A stretch of 10,334 nucleotides of DNA from the NCBI GenBank assembly GCA_016213455.1, contig JACRAG010000162.1, positions 1-10,334 on the forward strand, written 5' to 3'. Origin of the DNA: Anaerolineae bacterium. GTDB taxonomy: Bacteria > Chloroflexota > Anaerolineae > Anaerolineales > Anaerolineaceae. Below, piece by piece: positions 1 to 8,400 of the stretch. Every line of letters starts with the position of its first letter. The first letter of the stretch is position 1. The notes below the pieces were generated by a model. It saw nothing but the letters and a program-made list of their open reading frames with translations. It did not search any database and was not told where the DNA came from. A program made the translations under genes and the position numbers.

Positions 1-1243
1 CGGGAAGCTGGTTGTGCCGGCCCATCCCATCGTGCCTTTCATCATCGGTGACGGCACCGGGCCGGATATCTGGCACGCTTCGCAGGCGGTGCTGGATGCC
101 GCGGTGGAAAAAGCCTATCACGGCAGCCGCGCCATCGTCTGGAAGGAAGTGCTGGCTGGCGAAAAGGCTTTCCAACTCACCGGCAGCTGGCTTCCCGAAG
201 ATACGTTGACCGCTTTCCGCACCTACCTTGTGGGCATCAAAGGCCCATTGACCACGCCCATTGGCGGGGGGTTCCGCTCGCTCAATGTGGCGCTGCGGAA
301 AGAGCTGGACCTGTATGTCTGCTTGCGACCTGTGCGCTACTTTGCCGGCGTTCCTTCACCGGTGAAGCATCCGGAATATGTGGACATGGTCATCTTTCGC
401 GAGAACACGGAAGATATTTATACCGGCATCGAGTTCGAAAACGGCACCGAATCCAACCGGGCCTTCAAAACTGTGCTCAAAGAGCAGTTCCCGAAAGAGT
501 ATGCCAAAATTCGTTTCCCCGACAGCGCCGGAATCAGCATCAAGCCAGTGTCCAAGGAAGGCACCTTCCGCCTGGTGCGCGCCGCCATTCGCTGGGCGTT
601 GGAAAACAAACGCAAAAATGTGACCCTGGTGCATAAGGGTAACATCATGAAGTACACCGAGGGCGCTTTCCGTAACTGGGGATATGAACTGGCGCAGGCT
701 GAGTTCGCCGACCAGACCTACACCTGGGCGGAATGGGAGCGCACCAAAGAACAGCATGGTGAGGAAGCCGCCAACGCCGAGCAGGACGCCGCCTTGAAGG
801 CTGGCAAGCTGTTGATTAAAGATGTAATTGCGGATATCGTCTTCCAGCAAACCATCACGCGCGCGCGTGACTTTGATGTGCTGGCGACGATGAACCTGAA
901 CGGCGACTACCTGTCGGACGCGCTGGCAGCCCAGGTGGGCGGCATTGGCATTGCGCCAGGCGGCAACATCAACTACGACACCGGTCACGCCGTGTTTGAA
1001 GCTACCCACGGCACCGCGCCCAAGTATGCCGATAAGGACATGGTTAACCCTGGTTCGGTGATCCTTTCCGGCGAGATGATGCTGCGCTACATGGGTTGGG
1101 GTGAGGCTGCCGACCTGGTGGTGAAGGGGATGGAAGGGGCAATTGCCGCAAAAACCGTGACCTATGACTTCCACCGCCTGATGGAAGGCGCGACGCTGTT
1201 GAAATGCTCGGAGTTTGGCCAGGCGATGATCCGCGCGATGTAA
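1..1243 (+). CDS. icd: NADP-dependent isocitrate dehydrogenase, E. coli type (5' partial)
   Basis: Oxidative decarboxylation of isocitrate to 2-oxoglutarate in the TCA cycle, cytoplasmic. The frame is open from base 2 and reads [13 protein letters not shown], which lines up with residues about 18 onward of E. coli Icd (GKLNVPENPIIPY). The GTG at 14 is therefore an internal Val and the true start lies off the left edge, with about 17 residues missing. Visible motifs: GDGTGPDI near the N-terminus; the substrate loop [12 protein letters not shown], with the Ser codon at 278-280 equivalent to E. coli Ser113; [51 protein letters not shown]. The NADP signature is present: Lys-Tyr at 1022-1027 in HGTAPKYA, plus Tyr and Arg in [13 protein letters not shown]. 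An insert of about 13 residues relative to E. coli lies before LLIKDVIAD, as seen in some other bacterial Icd proteins. It is convergent with a second isocitrate dehydrogenase. Product identity is very secure; NADP use is inferred from the residues. Confidence 0.97.
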   Translation, partial: GKLVVPAHPIVPFIIGDGTGPDIWHASQAVLDAAVEKAYHGSRAIVWKEVLAGEKAFQLTGSWLPEDTLTAFRTYLVGIKGPLTTPIGGGFRSLNVALRKELDLYVCLRPVRYFAGVPSPVKHPEYVDMVIFRENTEDIYTGIEFENGTESNRAFKTVLKEQFPKEYAKIRFPDSAGISIKPVSKEGTFRLVRAAIRWALENKRKNVTLVHKGNIMKYTEGAFRNWGYELAQAEFADQTYTWAEWERTKEQHGEEAANAEQDAALKAGKLLIKDVIADIVFQQTITRARDFDVLATMNLNGDYLSDALAAQVGGIGIAPGGNINYDTGHAVFEATHGTAPKYADKDMVNPGSVILSGEMMLRYMGWGEAADLVVKGMEGAIAAKTVTYDFHRLMEGATLLKCSEFGQAMIRAM

Positions 1244-1257
1244 AGGTTGGGCATTTA

Positions 1258-1295
1258 TTCAAAAAGACCACGGCAACGACCGTGGTCTTTTTGAA
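1258..1295. terminator. Perfect bidirectional terminator between the two isocitrate dehydrogenase genes
   Basis: A perfect inverted repeat with 16-bp arms (1258-1273 and 1280-1295) and a 6-base loop. The GC-rich core GACCACGG/CCGTGGTC is flanked by A5 on the left and T5 on the right, so a transcript from either strand gains a U-run after the hairpin. It starts 14 bases after the stop of the plus-strand gene and ends 14 bases before the stop of the minus-strand gene. It can thus end both convergent transcripts. Confidence 0.93.
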
Positions 1296-1309
1296 TCCGG
1301 TAAATTGTG

Positions 1310-2749
1310 TTATTCGCCCTGTCCCATCGCGTAACCAGGCTTGCCGTCAAATTCGTACAGGTTTTCGGTCTTGATGATGTGCAGCCCTGCGGTGTGCGCG
1401 CGCGAGAGCAGGTCCAGGACGCCGGTGTAGGTCAATCCACCGGCGGTCGCCGTGAAGCGGCAGCGCCAGTGATCCGTGCGGAAGGTTTCCGGCATGCCGC
1501 CGGGATAGACCTTGACCCCGCGGTTGGAGATCATCTTCAGTTTAAGGCGCTCGTCGTTGAGGGCTTCAACCCGCCTGCCCAGGACTGTGGCATCCCGCCC
1601 GGCTTCATCCCATTCGAGGAACATGTCCACGCCTACCAGGGTCTTGATGGCGGGGACCGGCGCGATGCGGTTGGCTGAAATGCCCGTGCTGCGGAAGTGC
1701 GCTGGCAGCAGGCGCTCGGGGGTGTGGCCCAGGCGTTCGATGATGGCATCGGCGAAGTCGTCGGTGCTGGCACGCATCCGGCTGAGTCCTTCGCGGAAAA
1801 TGTCACTGGTGTGGATGCCGTCTTCCAGCGTGCACAGCCAGGCGTTGTTGATCGCTTCAGCCTCTTTGGACAATCCCAGGTGAACCAGCATTTGCACTGC
1901 GGCCTGCAGCAAGCCGGATGGGTTGGCAATGCCTTTACCGGCGATATCCGGGGCAGAGCCGTGGATGGCTTCAAACATGGCAGCTTCACGTCCAATGTTG
2001 GTCGATCCGGCCAGTCCGACCGAGCCGGCCAGTTGGGCTGCCACATCTGAGAGGATGTCACCGTACAGGTTGGGGGTGACGATCACATCCAGGGTTTCGG
2101 GGGCGGCAGCCACCCGCGCTGTGCCGATGTCGATGATCAGGTGTTCGGCGTGCAGGTCGGGGTATTCGACGGCAATTTCATCGAAAATGCGGTGAAACAA
2201 CCCGTCCGTGATCTTCATGATATTGTCTTTGGTCATGCAGGTCACTTTGCGCCGGCCATAGGCGCGCGCATATTCAAAGGCGTAGCGCACAATCGCCTCA
2301 GTCCCGGGGCGGGAGATCAGCTTGAGCACCTGGGTGACTTCCTGGGTCTGGCGGTGCTCGATGCCGCCGTACAGGTCTTCCTGGTTTTCACGCACGATCA
2401 CCAGGTCCATGGTGGGGTGCAGCGAGGCGACAAAGGGCGTGTAAGCCTTGCAGGGGCGCACATTGGCGAACAGCCCCAACACTGTGCGCAGGGTGACGTT
2501 GACGCTCTTGAATCCGCCGCCTTGTGGGGTGGTCACAGGCGCTTTGAGCAGCACGCGATTGGCGCGGATCACATCCCAGGCGTCAGGTGCGATGCCTGAC
2601 AACGTGCCCTTGCGGTATACGGATTCGCCAATCTCCACCACATCATAATCCAGCGGCGCGCCGGAGGCTTCCAGCACGCGCAGGGTGGCGCGCATAATTT
2701 CCGGTCCAATGCCGTCTCCGTAGGCCAGCGTAATGCGTTTTTTCTCCAT
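1310..2749 (-). CDS. Isocitrate dehydrogenase, Thermus type with C-terminal extra domain, NAD-type cofactor site
   Basis: Predicted to oxidise isocitrate to 2-oxoglutarate. The 479 residues align by eye along their whole length with Thermus thermophilus isocitrate dehydrogenase (about 496 aa). Seen: GDGIGPE (11-17); substrate loop KSVNVTLR (81-88) with Ser82 and Asn84, which argues for isocitrate over isopropylmalate; ANVRP (95-99); VRENQEDLYGGIE (119-131); TKDNIMK (173-179); NLYGDILSD (227-235). The extra domain at about 365-479 contains LKMISNRG, DHWRCRF and ENLYEFDGKPG, all with Thermus counterparts. The cofactor motif is HGSAPDIAGK with Asp268-Ile269, the NAD-type pair, whereas Thermus and E. 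coli enzymes carry Lys-Tyr. I chose ATG at 2749 because GGAG lies 5 bases upstream; a TTG at 2764 in the same frame has no comparable site. Preference for NAD, and isocitrate rather than a related 2-hydroxyacid, are inferences. Confidence 0.92.
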   Translation of the reverse strand: MEKKRITLAYGDGIGPEIMRATLRVLEASGAPLDYDVVEIGESVYRKGTLSGIAPDAWDVIRANRVLLKAPVTTPQGGGFKSVNVTLRTVLGLFANVRPCKAYTPFVASLHPTMDLVIVRENQEDLYGGIEHRQTQEVTQVLKLISRPGTEAIVRYAFEYARAYGRRKVTCMTKDNIMKITDGLFHRIFDEIAVEYPDLHAEHLIIDIGTARVAAAPETLDVIVTPNLYGDILSDVAAQLAGSVGLAGSTNIGREAAMFEAIHGSAPDIAGKGIANPSGLLQAAVQMLVHLGLSKEAEAINNAWLCTLEDGIHTSDIFREGLSRMRASTDDFADAIIERLGHTPERLLPAHFRSTGISANRIAPVPAIKTLVGVDMFLEWDEAGRDATVLGRRVEALNDERLKLKMISNRGVKVYPGGMPETFRTDHWRCRFTATAGGLTYTGVLDLLSRAHTAGLHIIKTENLYEFDGKPGYAMGQGE

Positions 2750-2780
2750 GGCAGCTCCGTTCAATGGGTCGCGTATTGTG

Positions 2781-2786
2781 ATTATA
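2781..2786 (-). promoter_or_regulatory. -10 box for the Thermus-type isocitrate dehydrogenase
   Basis: On the minus strand this is a perfect TATAAT, about 31 bases upstream of the chosen ATG, which would give a leader of roughly 25 nt. No good -35 hexamer is seen 16-18 bases upstream, so the promoter may be weak or activator-dependent. The flanking sequence is A+T-rich, unlike the coding DNA. Confidence 0.5.
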
Positions 2787-2789
2787 TTG

Positions 2790-2963
2790 TATCAAATTAG
2801 TCTGGTTGGGCTACCTGATTGTGACAGGTCTCCGGCACATTCGCAGAATTGGCGAGTGACCCTGGGGTCTAAGATGGTTTTCCAACGGAGGTTTTACGAA
2901 AAATCATTGGCTGGCGTTGCGATCCGGCTGGTTGGATGCGAAATCAAATCGCACAAAACGGAC
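2790..2963. other. Divergent intergenic stretch with no recognised gene
   Basis: This is most of the 311-base gap between the divergent isocitrate dehydrogenase and acidic-protein genes. I see no convincing coding frame, RNA gene or mobile-element end here. Short ATG frames exist but have no family resemblance and poor ribosome-binding context. The promoters at its two ends are listed separately. Confidence 0.5.
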
Positions 2964-3005
2964 AATCTTCAGCAAATCTTCAGGAAACCTAAAGGAATCC
3001 TACAG
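2964..3005 (+). promoter_or_regulatory. Four 11-bp-spaced direct repeats, probable response-regulator operator
   Basis: Two identical 9-mers AATCTTCAG start at 2964 and 2975. Two degenerate copies follow in the same phase: AACCTAAAG at 2986 and ATCCTACAG at 2997, each matching 6 of 9 bases. The 11-bp period places each unit on the same DNA face, as in tandem sites of OmpR/PhoB-family response regulators. The last unit ends 10 bp before a TATGAT -10 box, overlapping the -35 position as expected for an activator that replaces -35 contacts. The repeat is seen directly; the regulator class is inferred and no regulator gene is in the window. Confidence 0.6.
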
Positions 3006-3015
3006 GTTGCGCCGT

Positions 3016-3021
3016 TATGAT
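3016..3021 (+). promoter_or_regulatory. -10 box for the acidic exported protein gene
   Basis: TATGAT matches the consensus TATAAT at five of six bases and would start RNA near 3028, about 32 bases before the ATG at 3061. The expected -35 window (about 2993-2998, AGGAAT) has no TTGACA-like hexamer and is covered by the last units of the 11-bp repeat array, which fits an activator-dependent promoter. Confidence 0.5.
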
Positions 3022-3060
3022 CAATGCAGATAACCAAACCTTATTGATAGGAGTTCTGAA

Positions 3061-3951
3061 ATGGCCAAACGTGTTTTTGCTCTTGTGTTCACTTCCAGTG
3101 TCATCACGGCGCTGCTGTTGTTTGTGGGAACCGCCATCGTTGGCAAGTTCTCCCCGGCATTCGCCTCTTCCTCGCTGCCCGGATTGGTTGCCGGAAGCCA
3201 GGCGCTCCTGCTGGGCGACAATGCCACTGCGGAGGCCGGAATGACCTCCACTCCGGATCCGACCGAAACTGTAGAAGTTTCCTCCACCCCGGATGTCAGC
3301 CAGACCCCTGAGGTTTCCTCTACCCCGCAACCCTCCAGCACCCCGGTTCCTCCGGGCGCTACAGATGATGATGTGCAGGGCACACCGGTGACCGGCGTTA
3401 GCATTGCAGAGTTGTTGGGCAACAGCGGGCAGTATCTGGACGGTGTGTTTACCATCACGGGCATGGCGTCGGTGCTGAACGGCGATAAGCTGCTGTTGAA
3501 TGACGGCACCGGGCAGATCCTGGTGGATCTCGAGGATGACCTGATGCAGTACATGGCGCAAAATGGCTCGACCATCACGGTGACAGGTGAGTTCAGCATA
3601 GAAGGCGGTCAGGCACAGTTCGCGCTGGAGGCCTGCGTGGTGGCGGATCAGAACGGCACCTTCGTCCTGGATACCTGCGAATTCCGGCATGGCAACGATG
3701 ACGACATGGATGACGACAGTGATGATGACCATTCCGGTATCAGCGACGATGATCATTCCGGCATCAGCGATGATGATGGAAGCCATCATGACAGCGATGA
3801 TGATCATTCTGGCATGAGTGACGACGACAGCGATCATGATAGCGACGACGATCATTCGGGCAGCGGATCCGACAGCTCAGACGACGACTCGGACGACAGC
3901 TCGGGCAGTGGCTCGGACGATCATTCGGGCTCTGGAAAAAATCGGCCATAA
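3061..3951 (+). CDS. Exported OB-fold-like protein with Thr/Pro stalk and Asp/Ser/His-rich acidic repeat tail
   Basis: Family not recognised; function unknown. The 296 residues divide clearly. Residues 1-35 are a signal peptide or membrane anchor: Lys3-Arg4, a hydrophobic stretch at about 6-28, and a possible AFA cleavage site after 35. Residues 62-98 are a low-complexity stalk with repeated STP units, typical of a cell-surface linker. Residues 113-195 resemble a small beta-barrel of the bacterial OB-fold kind (VFTITGMASVL, KLLLNDGTGQILVDL, STITVTGEFSI), and Cys192 and Cys206 could form a disulfide. From 211 on, about 35 of 80 residues are Asp, mixed with Ser, Gly and eight His, in five DDHSG units; the protein ends KNRP. 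AGGAG lies 7 bases before the ATG. The tail suggests binding of divalent metal or of a cationic surface, but that is inference. The upstream repeat operator suggests regulated expression. It is followed by its own terminator, so it is probably monocistronic. Confidence 0.85.
   Translation: MAKRVFALVFTSSVITALLLFVGTAIVGKFSPAFASSSLPGLVAGSQALLLGDNATAEAGMTSTPDPTETVEVSSTPDVSQTPEVSSTPQPSSTPVPPGATDDDVQGTPVTGVSIAELLGNSGQYLDGVFTITGMASVLNGDKLLLNDGTGQILVDLEDDLMQYMAQNGSTITVTGEFSIEGGQAQFALEACVVADQNGTFVLDTCEFRHGNDDDMDDDSDDDHSGISDDDHSGISDDDGSHHDSDDDHSGMSDDDSDHDSDDDHSGSGSDSSDDDSDDSSGSGSDDHSGSGKNRP
3721..3768 (+). repeat. Tandem 24-bp repeat coding DDDHSGIS twice
   Basis: Two adjacent 24-base units (3721-3744, 3745-3768) encode the same octapeptide DDDHSGIS. 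They differ at three bases, all silent third positions. Further looser copies of DDHSG follow downstream at residues 247-251, 263-267 and 286-290 of the protein. Confidence 0.85.
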
Positions 3952-3984
3952 GCCTTCCTCTCTTTTCCTCTTTACTGGTAGCGC

Positions 3985-4013
3985 AAAACCGGCTGCGAAA
4001 GCAGCCGGTTTTC
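3985..4013 (+). terminator. Terminator of the acidic protein gene
   Basis: Perfect 12-bp inverted repeat AAAACCGGCTGC / GCAGCCGGTTTT with a GAAA tetraloop (3997-4000). The right arm ends in TTTT followed by CT. It lies 33 bases after the stop codon at 3951 and separates this gene from the downstream hydrolase gene on the same strand. The A-run on the left arm means it could also act on the minus strand. Confidence 0.88.
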
Positions 4014-4061
4014 TATTGGATCTGAACGATCATTCGAACTAAAAAATCCCTGCCGTGGGAG

Positions 4062-4067
4062 TACAAT
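4062..4067 (+). promoter_or_regulatory. Possible -10 box for the beta-lactamase-family gene
   Basis: TACAAT, five of six consensus bases, lies 40 bases before the ATG at 4108 and downstream of the preceding terminator. No -35 hexamer is seen at normal spacing. A promoter is expected somewhere in this 95-base gap; this is the best candidate I see. Confidence 0.3.
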
Positions 4068-4107
4068 TATTTCAGCTTGTAAATCTTGTGGATGAACGGA
4101 GCAGTGA

Positions 4108-5304
4108 ATGAACATTACAACGCCGGAAAGCGTTGGCTTTTCAACAGATCGCTTGCAGCGCATCGGCGCCGCCATGCAGCGTTACATCGACCGAGACCAG
4201 ATTGCCGGCATCATCACCCTGGGCGCGCGCCACGGAGAGGTATTTCACTGCCTGTCTCAAGGCATGGCGGACCGTGATTCCAACCGGGCGATGGACCTGG
4301 ATGCCATCTTCCGAATATATTCGATGAGCAAGCCCATCACCAGCACGGCAGTGATGATGCTCTTTGAAGAGGGGCTGCTGCGCCTGACCGATCCGTTATA
4401 CGCCTTTTTGCCGGCTTTCAAGGATATGAGGGTCTACCAACCGCGCGGGATTGCGGATTACGATCTGGTTCCCGCGGTTCGCCCGATCACCATTCGTGAT
4501 TTGTTGACCCATACCGCCGGGTTGAGCTACGGGTTCGACCAGGCTTCTTTCATTGATGAGTTATACCGGCGTCAGATATGGGGGCGCCTGGAGAAAGATC
4601 CGGGTATGGATACAGCCCAGGTCATCCAGGAGATTGCCAAACTGCCGCTGGCTCACCAACCCGGTACAGCTTATCGCTACAGCATGGCTACGGATGTGCT
4701 CGGGCATGTGGTAGAAGTGGTCTCCGGCAAGCCGCTGGATGTTTTCATGCACGAACGTATTTTTGACCCGCTGCGCATGCAGGACACGGACTTTTATGTG
4801 CCGGAAGCCAAAGCACCGCGCCTGACCTCCGTCTATGGCCCGGATGAACACGGTAATATGAAGTGCATCGACGCCGCGGCAACCTCCAATTTTCTACGCA
4901 AGCCGGGCCTGCTTTCCGGTGGCGGTGGATTGACTTCCACGACTGGCGATTACTTGCGTTTCGCCCAGATGCTGCTCAATCGCGGCGTGCTGGACGGCGA
5001 GCGCCTGTTGGGTCGCAAGACGGTAGATTTTATGCTGGAAAATCATCTCCCCACCGGAGTAGTGCGTGCGGATGAGCCCTTTACCGGATTTGGCCTGGGC
5101 GGCGCCATGATTCGCGATGTGGCGGGCAGCCAGATGATGGGTTCGGTGGGTGATTGGGGCTGGGGCGGCGCAGCCAACACCTGGTTCTGGATTGACTCTC
5201 AGGAGCAGGTGATCGGTTTGATTATGATGCAATACCAGCCGGCTTTTGTGCTGCCGGTGACGCAGGATTTTAAAAACACCCTGTACCAGGCGTTGGTGGA
5301 TTAA
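4108..5304 (+). CDS. Serine hydrolase of the class C beta-lactamase / EstB esterase family
   Basis: A 398-residue protein with the layout of the beta-lactamase (penicillin-binding-like) serine hydrolase family. Ser72-Met-Ser-Lys75 is the SxxK motif with the nucleophile Ser72 and base Lys75. Tyr191 in YRYSMATDVLG is the likely catalytic Tyr (YSx form, as in EstB-type esterases). GWGGAANTWFWID (351-363) takes the place of the third, KTG-like, motif as WGG. Also typical are LLTHTAGLSYG (132-142), a Gly-rich GLLSGGGGLTSTTGDYLRFAQMLL (267-290) and the family's usual length. No signal peptide is visible, so it probably acts in the cytoplasm, which makes antibiotic hydrolysis or wall recycling less likely than ester or amide hydrolysis. 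The substrate cannot be read from sequence. GGAG lies 6 bases before the ATG. It is flanked by terminators on both sides and looks monocistronic. Confidence 0.93.
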   Translation: MNITTPESVGFSTDRLQRIGAAMQRYIDRDQIAGIITLGARHGEVFHCLSQGMADRDSNRAMDLDAIFRIYSMSKPITSTAVMMLFEEGLLRLTDPLYAFLPAFKDMRVYQPRGIADYDLVPAVRPITIRDLLTHTAGLSYGFDQASFIDELYRRQIWGRLEKDPGMDTAQVIQEIAKLPLAHQPGTAYRYSMATDVLGHVVEVVSGKPLDVFMHERIFDPLRMQDTDFYVPEAKAPRLTSVYGPDEHGNMKCIDAAATSNFLRKPGLLSGGGGLTSTTGDYLRFAQMLLNRGVLDGERLLGRKTVDFMLENHLPTGVVRADEPFTGFGLGGAMIRDVAGSQMMGSVGDWGWGGAANTWFWIDSQEQVIGLIMMQYQPAFVLPVTQDFKNTLYQALVD

Positions 5305-5369
5305 GCGCGGCGAGCCTAAGGAAGATCTGATCCGAATCTTGCGGGTTGGCGTCCAACCTCTTTCGGATA

Positions 5370-5416
5370 AAAAAGCAGGGGCTGTCCATGATTAAGGGCA
5401 GCCCCTGTGGCTTTTT
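5370..5416. terminator. Bidirectional terminator between the hydrolase and HD-GYP genes
   Basis: Stem of 12 pairs (5376-5387 with 5396-5407, one G-T wobble) around an 8-base loop. An A-run precedes it (5369-5374) and a T5 run follows (5412-5416), and these can extend the pairing past a 3-base bulge. It sits between convergent stop codons at 5304 and 5427, with a U-run available in both directions. Confidence 0.85.
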
Positions 5417-5426
5417 CCGGTCGCGA

Positions 5427-8400
5427 TCAGCGCTGCATTTCCAAAAAGACGCGCACCACTTCGGGGTCGAAGGCTTTCCCGGCTCCGGCCTGGATGGTTT
5501 TCAGCACTTTCTCCTCTGGCACGGGTTGTCGTGCACCACGAGGGTGCAGCAAGGTGTCATAGGCTTCGACCACGGCAAAAATGCGCGCTGAAAGCGGGAT
5601 ATGTTCGCCGCTCAAGCCGCGCGGAAAACCGCTGCCGTCCCAGCGTTCGTGATGGGCATATGGGATCTCCAACGCAGGGCGCAGGTAGCGGATGGGGGAA
5701 AGGAGCTGGAAAGCCATTTCGGTGTGCTTCTTCAGCAGTTTGATCTCTTCTTCGCAGAGCGGTTCATCTTTATAGAATATGTCATCCGGTACGCCCATGT
5801 TGCCCACATCGTGCAGCAGCGCACCGCGGCGGATGTGGACAATCTCTTCCTGATGGATGTTCATGGCGCGGGCCAGGCGCATGGTCAAATCGGCCATTCG
5901 CTGGTTGCGCCCCTCCGTGTCCTGGTCACGCATTTCCATGGCGCGAGACCAGCCTTCGATGGTTTCGTTGTAAGCCAGCACCAATTCAGCGTGTGAGCGC
6001 TGCACGCGGTCTATCAACCCCAGGTTTTCCATGGCAATGGCGGCCTGTCCGGCAAGGGTTTCCAAAAAGTCCTGCCATTCATAGTCCATTTTTAGCGGTT
6101 TGCGGGAAAAGATCTCCAGCACACCGGTGACCACACCTTTGCTGATCAGCGGGGTTGCGCAGGCGTGCGCCATGCCGTCCCGAGTCAACAGTCGGCGGCG
6201 GGCTTGCGGTTCCGACGACCAGTCGCCATTCGTGATGTTCTGAGTGTGCCGGGTCAGGGCGGCCTGACCGCACAATCCCTCGCCCAGGCGGACAAAGAGC
6301 ATATCCAGGTCATGGTTCTTGGCGCTGGTGGAGGCGAGCAGTTCCAGATGCTGGGTATGTTCATTAAGACGGTAGATATCCGCCGCATCCGCATTCAAAA
6401 GATTGGTGGTGTGCGAGAGGATGGTCGAGAGCGTGGTGCCCAGGTCCATGCTGGAAGAGATGGCGATGTCGATCTGGTGCAGCGCTTCCACGCGGCGCAG
6501 GCTTTCGCGGGTCTTTTCCAGCAAATCAAGGCGGTGAACGGCGGCCCCGGTCATCTCCGCCAGGGTTTGCAGTAGATTGGCATTCTCTGGATTGATTTTC
6601 CGTGGATGCGGGAAGGCCAGGATCATCAAGCCAATGGCTTTGGCGCCCCAATGAATGAGCACCACGCCGCCAGCCCAACCTCCAGGAATGAGGTGGCGGA
6701 TATCATCGCGGATCCAGTTTTCCTGGCTGATATCATCGCTGATCAGGTATTCGCCCTTCTCCATGACCGCTTTCAAGAGCCCTTGGGCTGGATCGATGCG
6801 CTCGGGGAAGGGATTCGCCAGCCACCCGGTAGCAAACACCTGTTGAACGGTTTCCAGGTTTTCGTCGAAGAGCACGATCGAACCGACATCTGTCTGGAAG
6901 AAGAGGGTAATTTCGCGTACGAGCTGGGGCAGCATCACCTGCATATCCGTGGCAGAGCGCAAGACGGCTGAAATACGGTTGATCGCTTCCAGTTCGCTGA
7001 CGCGCTGACGGATCAGCTGATCGGCGTGTTCGCGCTGTACGCTCATGGAAATGACATTGGCGACAGCCTGGATGAAATCTTCGTCCTGTTGGGAAAACGT
7101 GCGTGGCACATCGGTGTTGACCCCCAGGACGCCAAAGGGCAGTGCGCCACCGTCGATGGGCACGCTGATGCCGCTGACCACACCCAGCCTGAGTAAAATG
7201 GGTGAGGGTTTAAAGCGAGTTTCTTTGGAAAGGTCGGTATAAATCACCGCGCGATGCTGCGCGATGGTATAGCCGGGTTGAGAGTCGGGCCTGGCTGGGA
7301 AACTCAAACGTTCCAGGGTTGTTTCATCGAATCCGACGGCGCTGTGCAGCACAAACTCTCCATCTTTGAGCACAACCACTTTGCCGAAGGGCAGATCGAG
7401 CGTTTCGGCGGCAACCCGCACGGCTTCGGTAATCAACTGATCGAGGGGCGGGTTGGTCATCGCCAGTTGGCCCAAACGTGAGACCACAGCCTGCTGGCGG
7501 GCAGCCGCGCGCAGTTCACCTTCCACCTGTTTGCGGAAAGTGATGTCTTCTACGATGGCGATATGCGAAGCGGGTTTCTCGCCTGGTTCCCATAGCGAAG
7601 AGACATACAAGATGGCCCAGACCACCTTGCCGTCTTTGCGGATGAAGCGTTTTTCCAGTTGAAACCCTGCCAATTCACCACGCCACTGCTGGTTCATCAA
7701 GGAGAGGTCGGCTGCCAGGTCATCTGGGTGGGTGACGTCCATGAACGTCATGTTGGTAAGCTCGGACTCGGTGTATCCGAGCAGATCACACAGTTTTTGG
7801 TTAGCGGCGATGAAACGCCCGGTGCCGTTTTCCGTGATGTTCACACCCACATTGGCCTGTTCGAATACGGCGCGGAAACGGCGTTCGCTGCGCCGGAGGG
7901 CGGCTTCCCGGTTGATGCGCTCGGTCACATCCATGCCGATGCTCCAGGCGCTCCAGCCAGGAATGGGGGTTTCCTCAGACTGATCGGACCAGGAAATGAC
8001 ACGAATTTCGCCATCCTTGCTGGTGATGGGATGTTCGCCCGTCAGCAGCCGGCTTTCCTGATACTGGATTGCATTGAGAATAGCCTCACGCTGCTGCGGC
8101 GTGGGGTACAGCAAATCCAGAAGATTATTTTTTTGATAGACTTCCTCAAAACTGTAGCCGGTCACGCGCTCACATTCGCTGTTCCATACGATGACCTGGT
8201 TCTGCTCATTGAAGGCCACCAGCATCACCGGCATGTGCTGCATCACGTTTTGATTGCGCTGTTCACTGTCGCGTAATTCGTTTTCCACCAAGCGTCTGGC
8301 ATGCAGATTGCGCTCGAAGTAATGAATGATGATGCCGGAAGCGATGATTAATTGGAACACCGCGCTGATAGCAAAACCCCAGGGCGCAAAACCCACTACC

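Noticed and set aside
14..16. GTG as the start codon of the first isocitrate dehydrogenase
   Set aside because: The frame is open upstream to base 2 and the residues before it (GKLV) align with E. coli Icd, so it is an internal Val codon.
356..1174. 272-codon minus-strand reading frame inside icd
   Set aside because: It lies wholly antisense to a highly conserved enzyme gene and its translation resembles no family; it is a by-product of G+C-rich codon use.
2776..2796. CRP/FNR-like palindrome (TTGTGAT ... ATCAA) upstream of the second isocitrate dehydrogenase
   Set aside because: The half-sites do not have the spacing or symmetry of either regulator; the match comes from an A+T-rich promoter segment.
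2917..2953. Inverted TGCGAT / ATCGCA pair in the divergent intergenic region
   Set aside because: Only six bases per arm with a long spacer, which is expected by chance.
2994..3017. ECF sigma-factor style promoter (GGAAT ... CGTTA)
   Set aside because: The spacing is only 14 bases and both boxes are imperfect; the repeat array plus TATGAT explains the region better.
2989..3855. 288-codon minus-strand frame with a hydrophobic Ile/Val/Met-rich beginning
   Set aside because: The apparent membrane-like stretch is just the antisense reading of the GAT/GAC-rich Asp/His repeat tail of the plus-strand gene.
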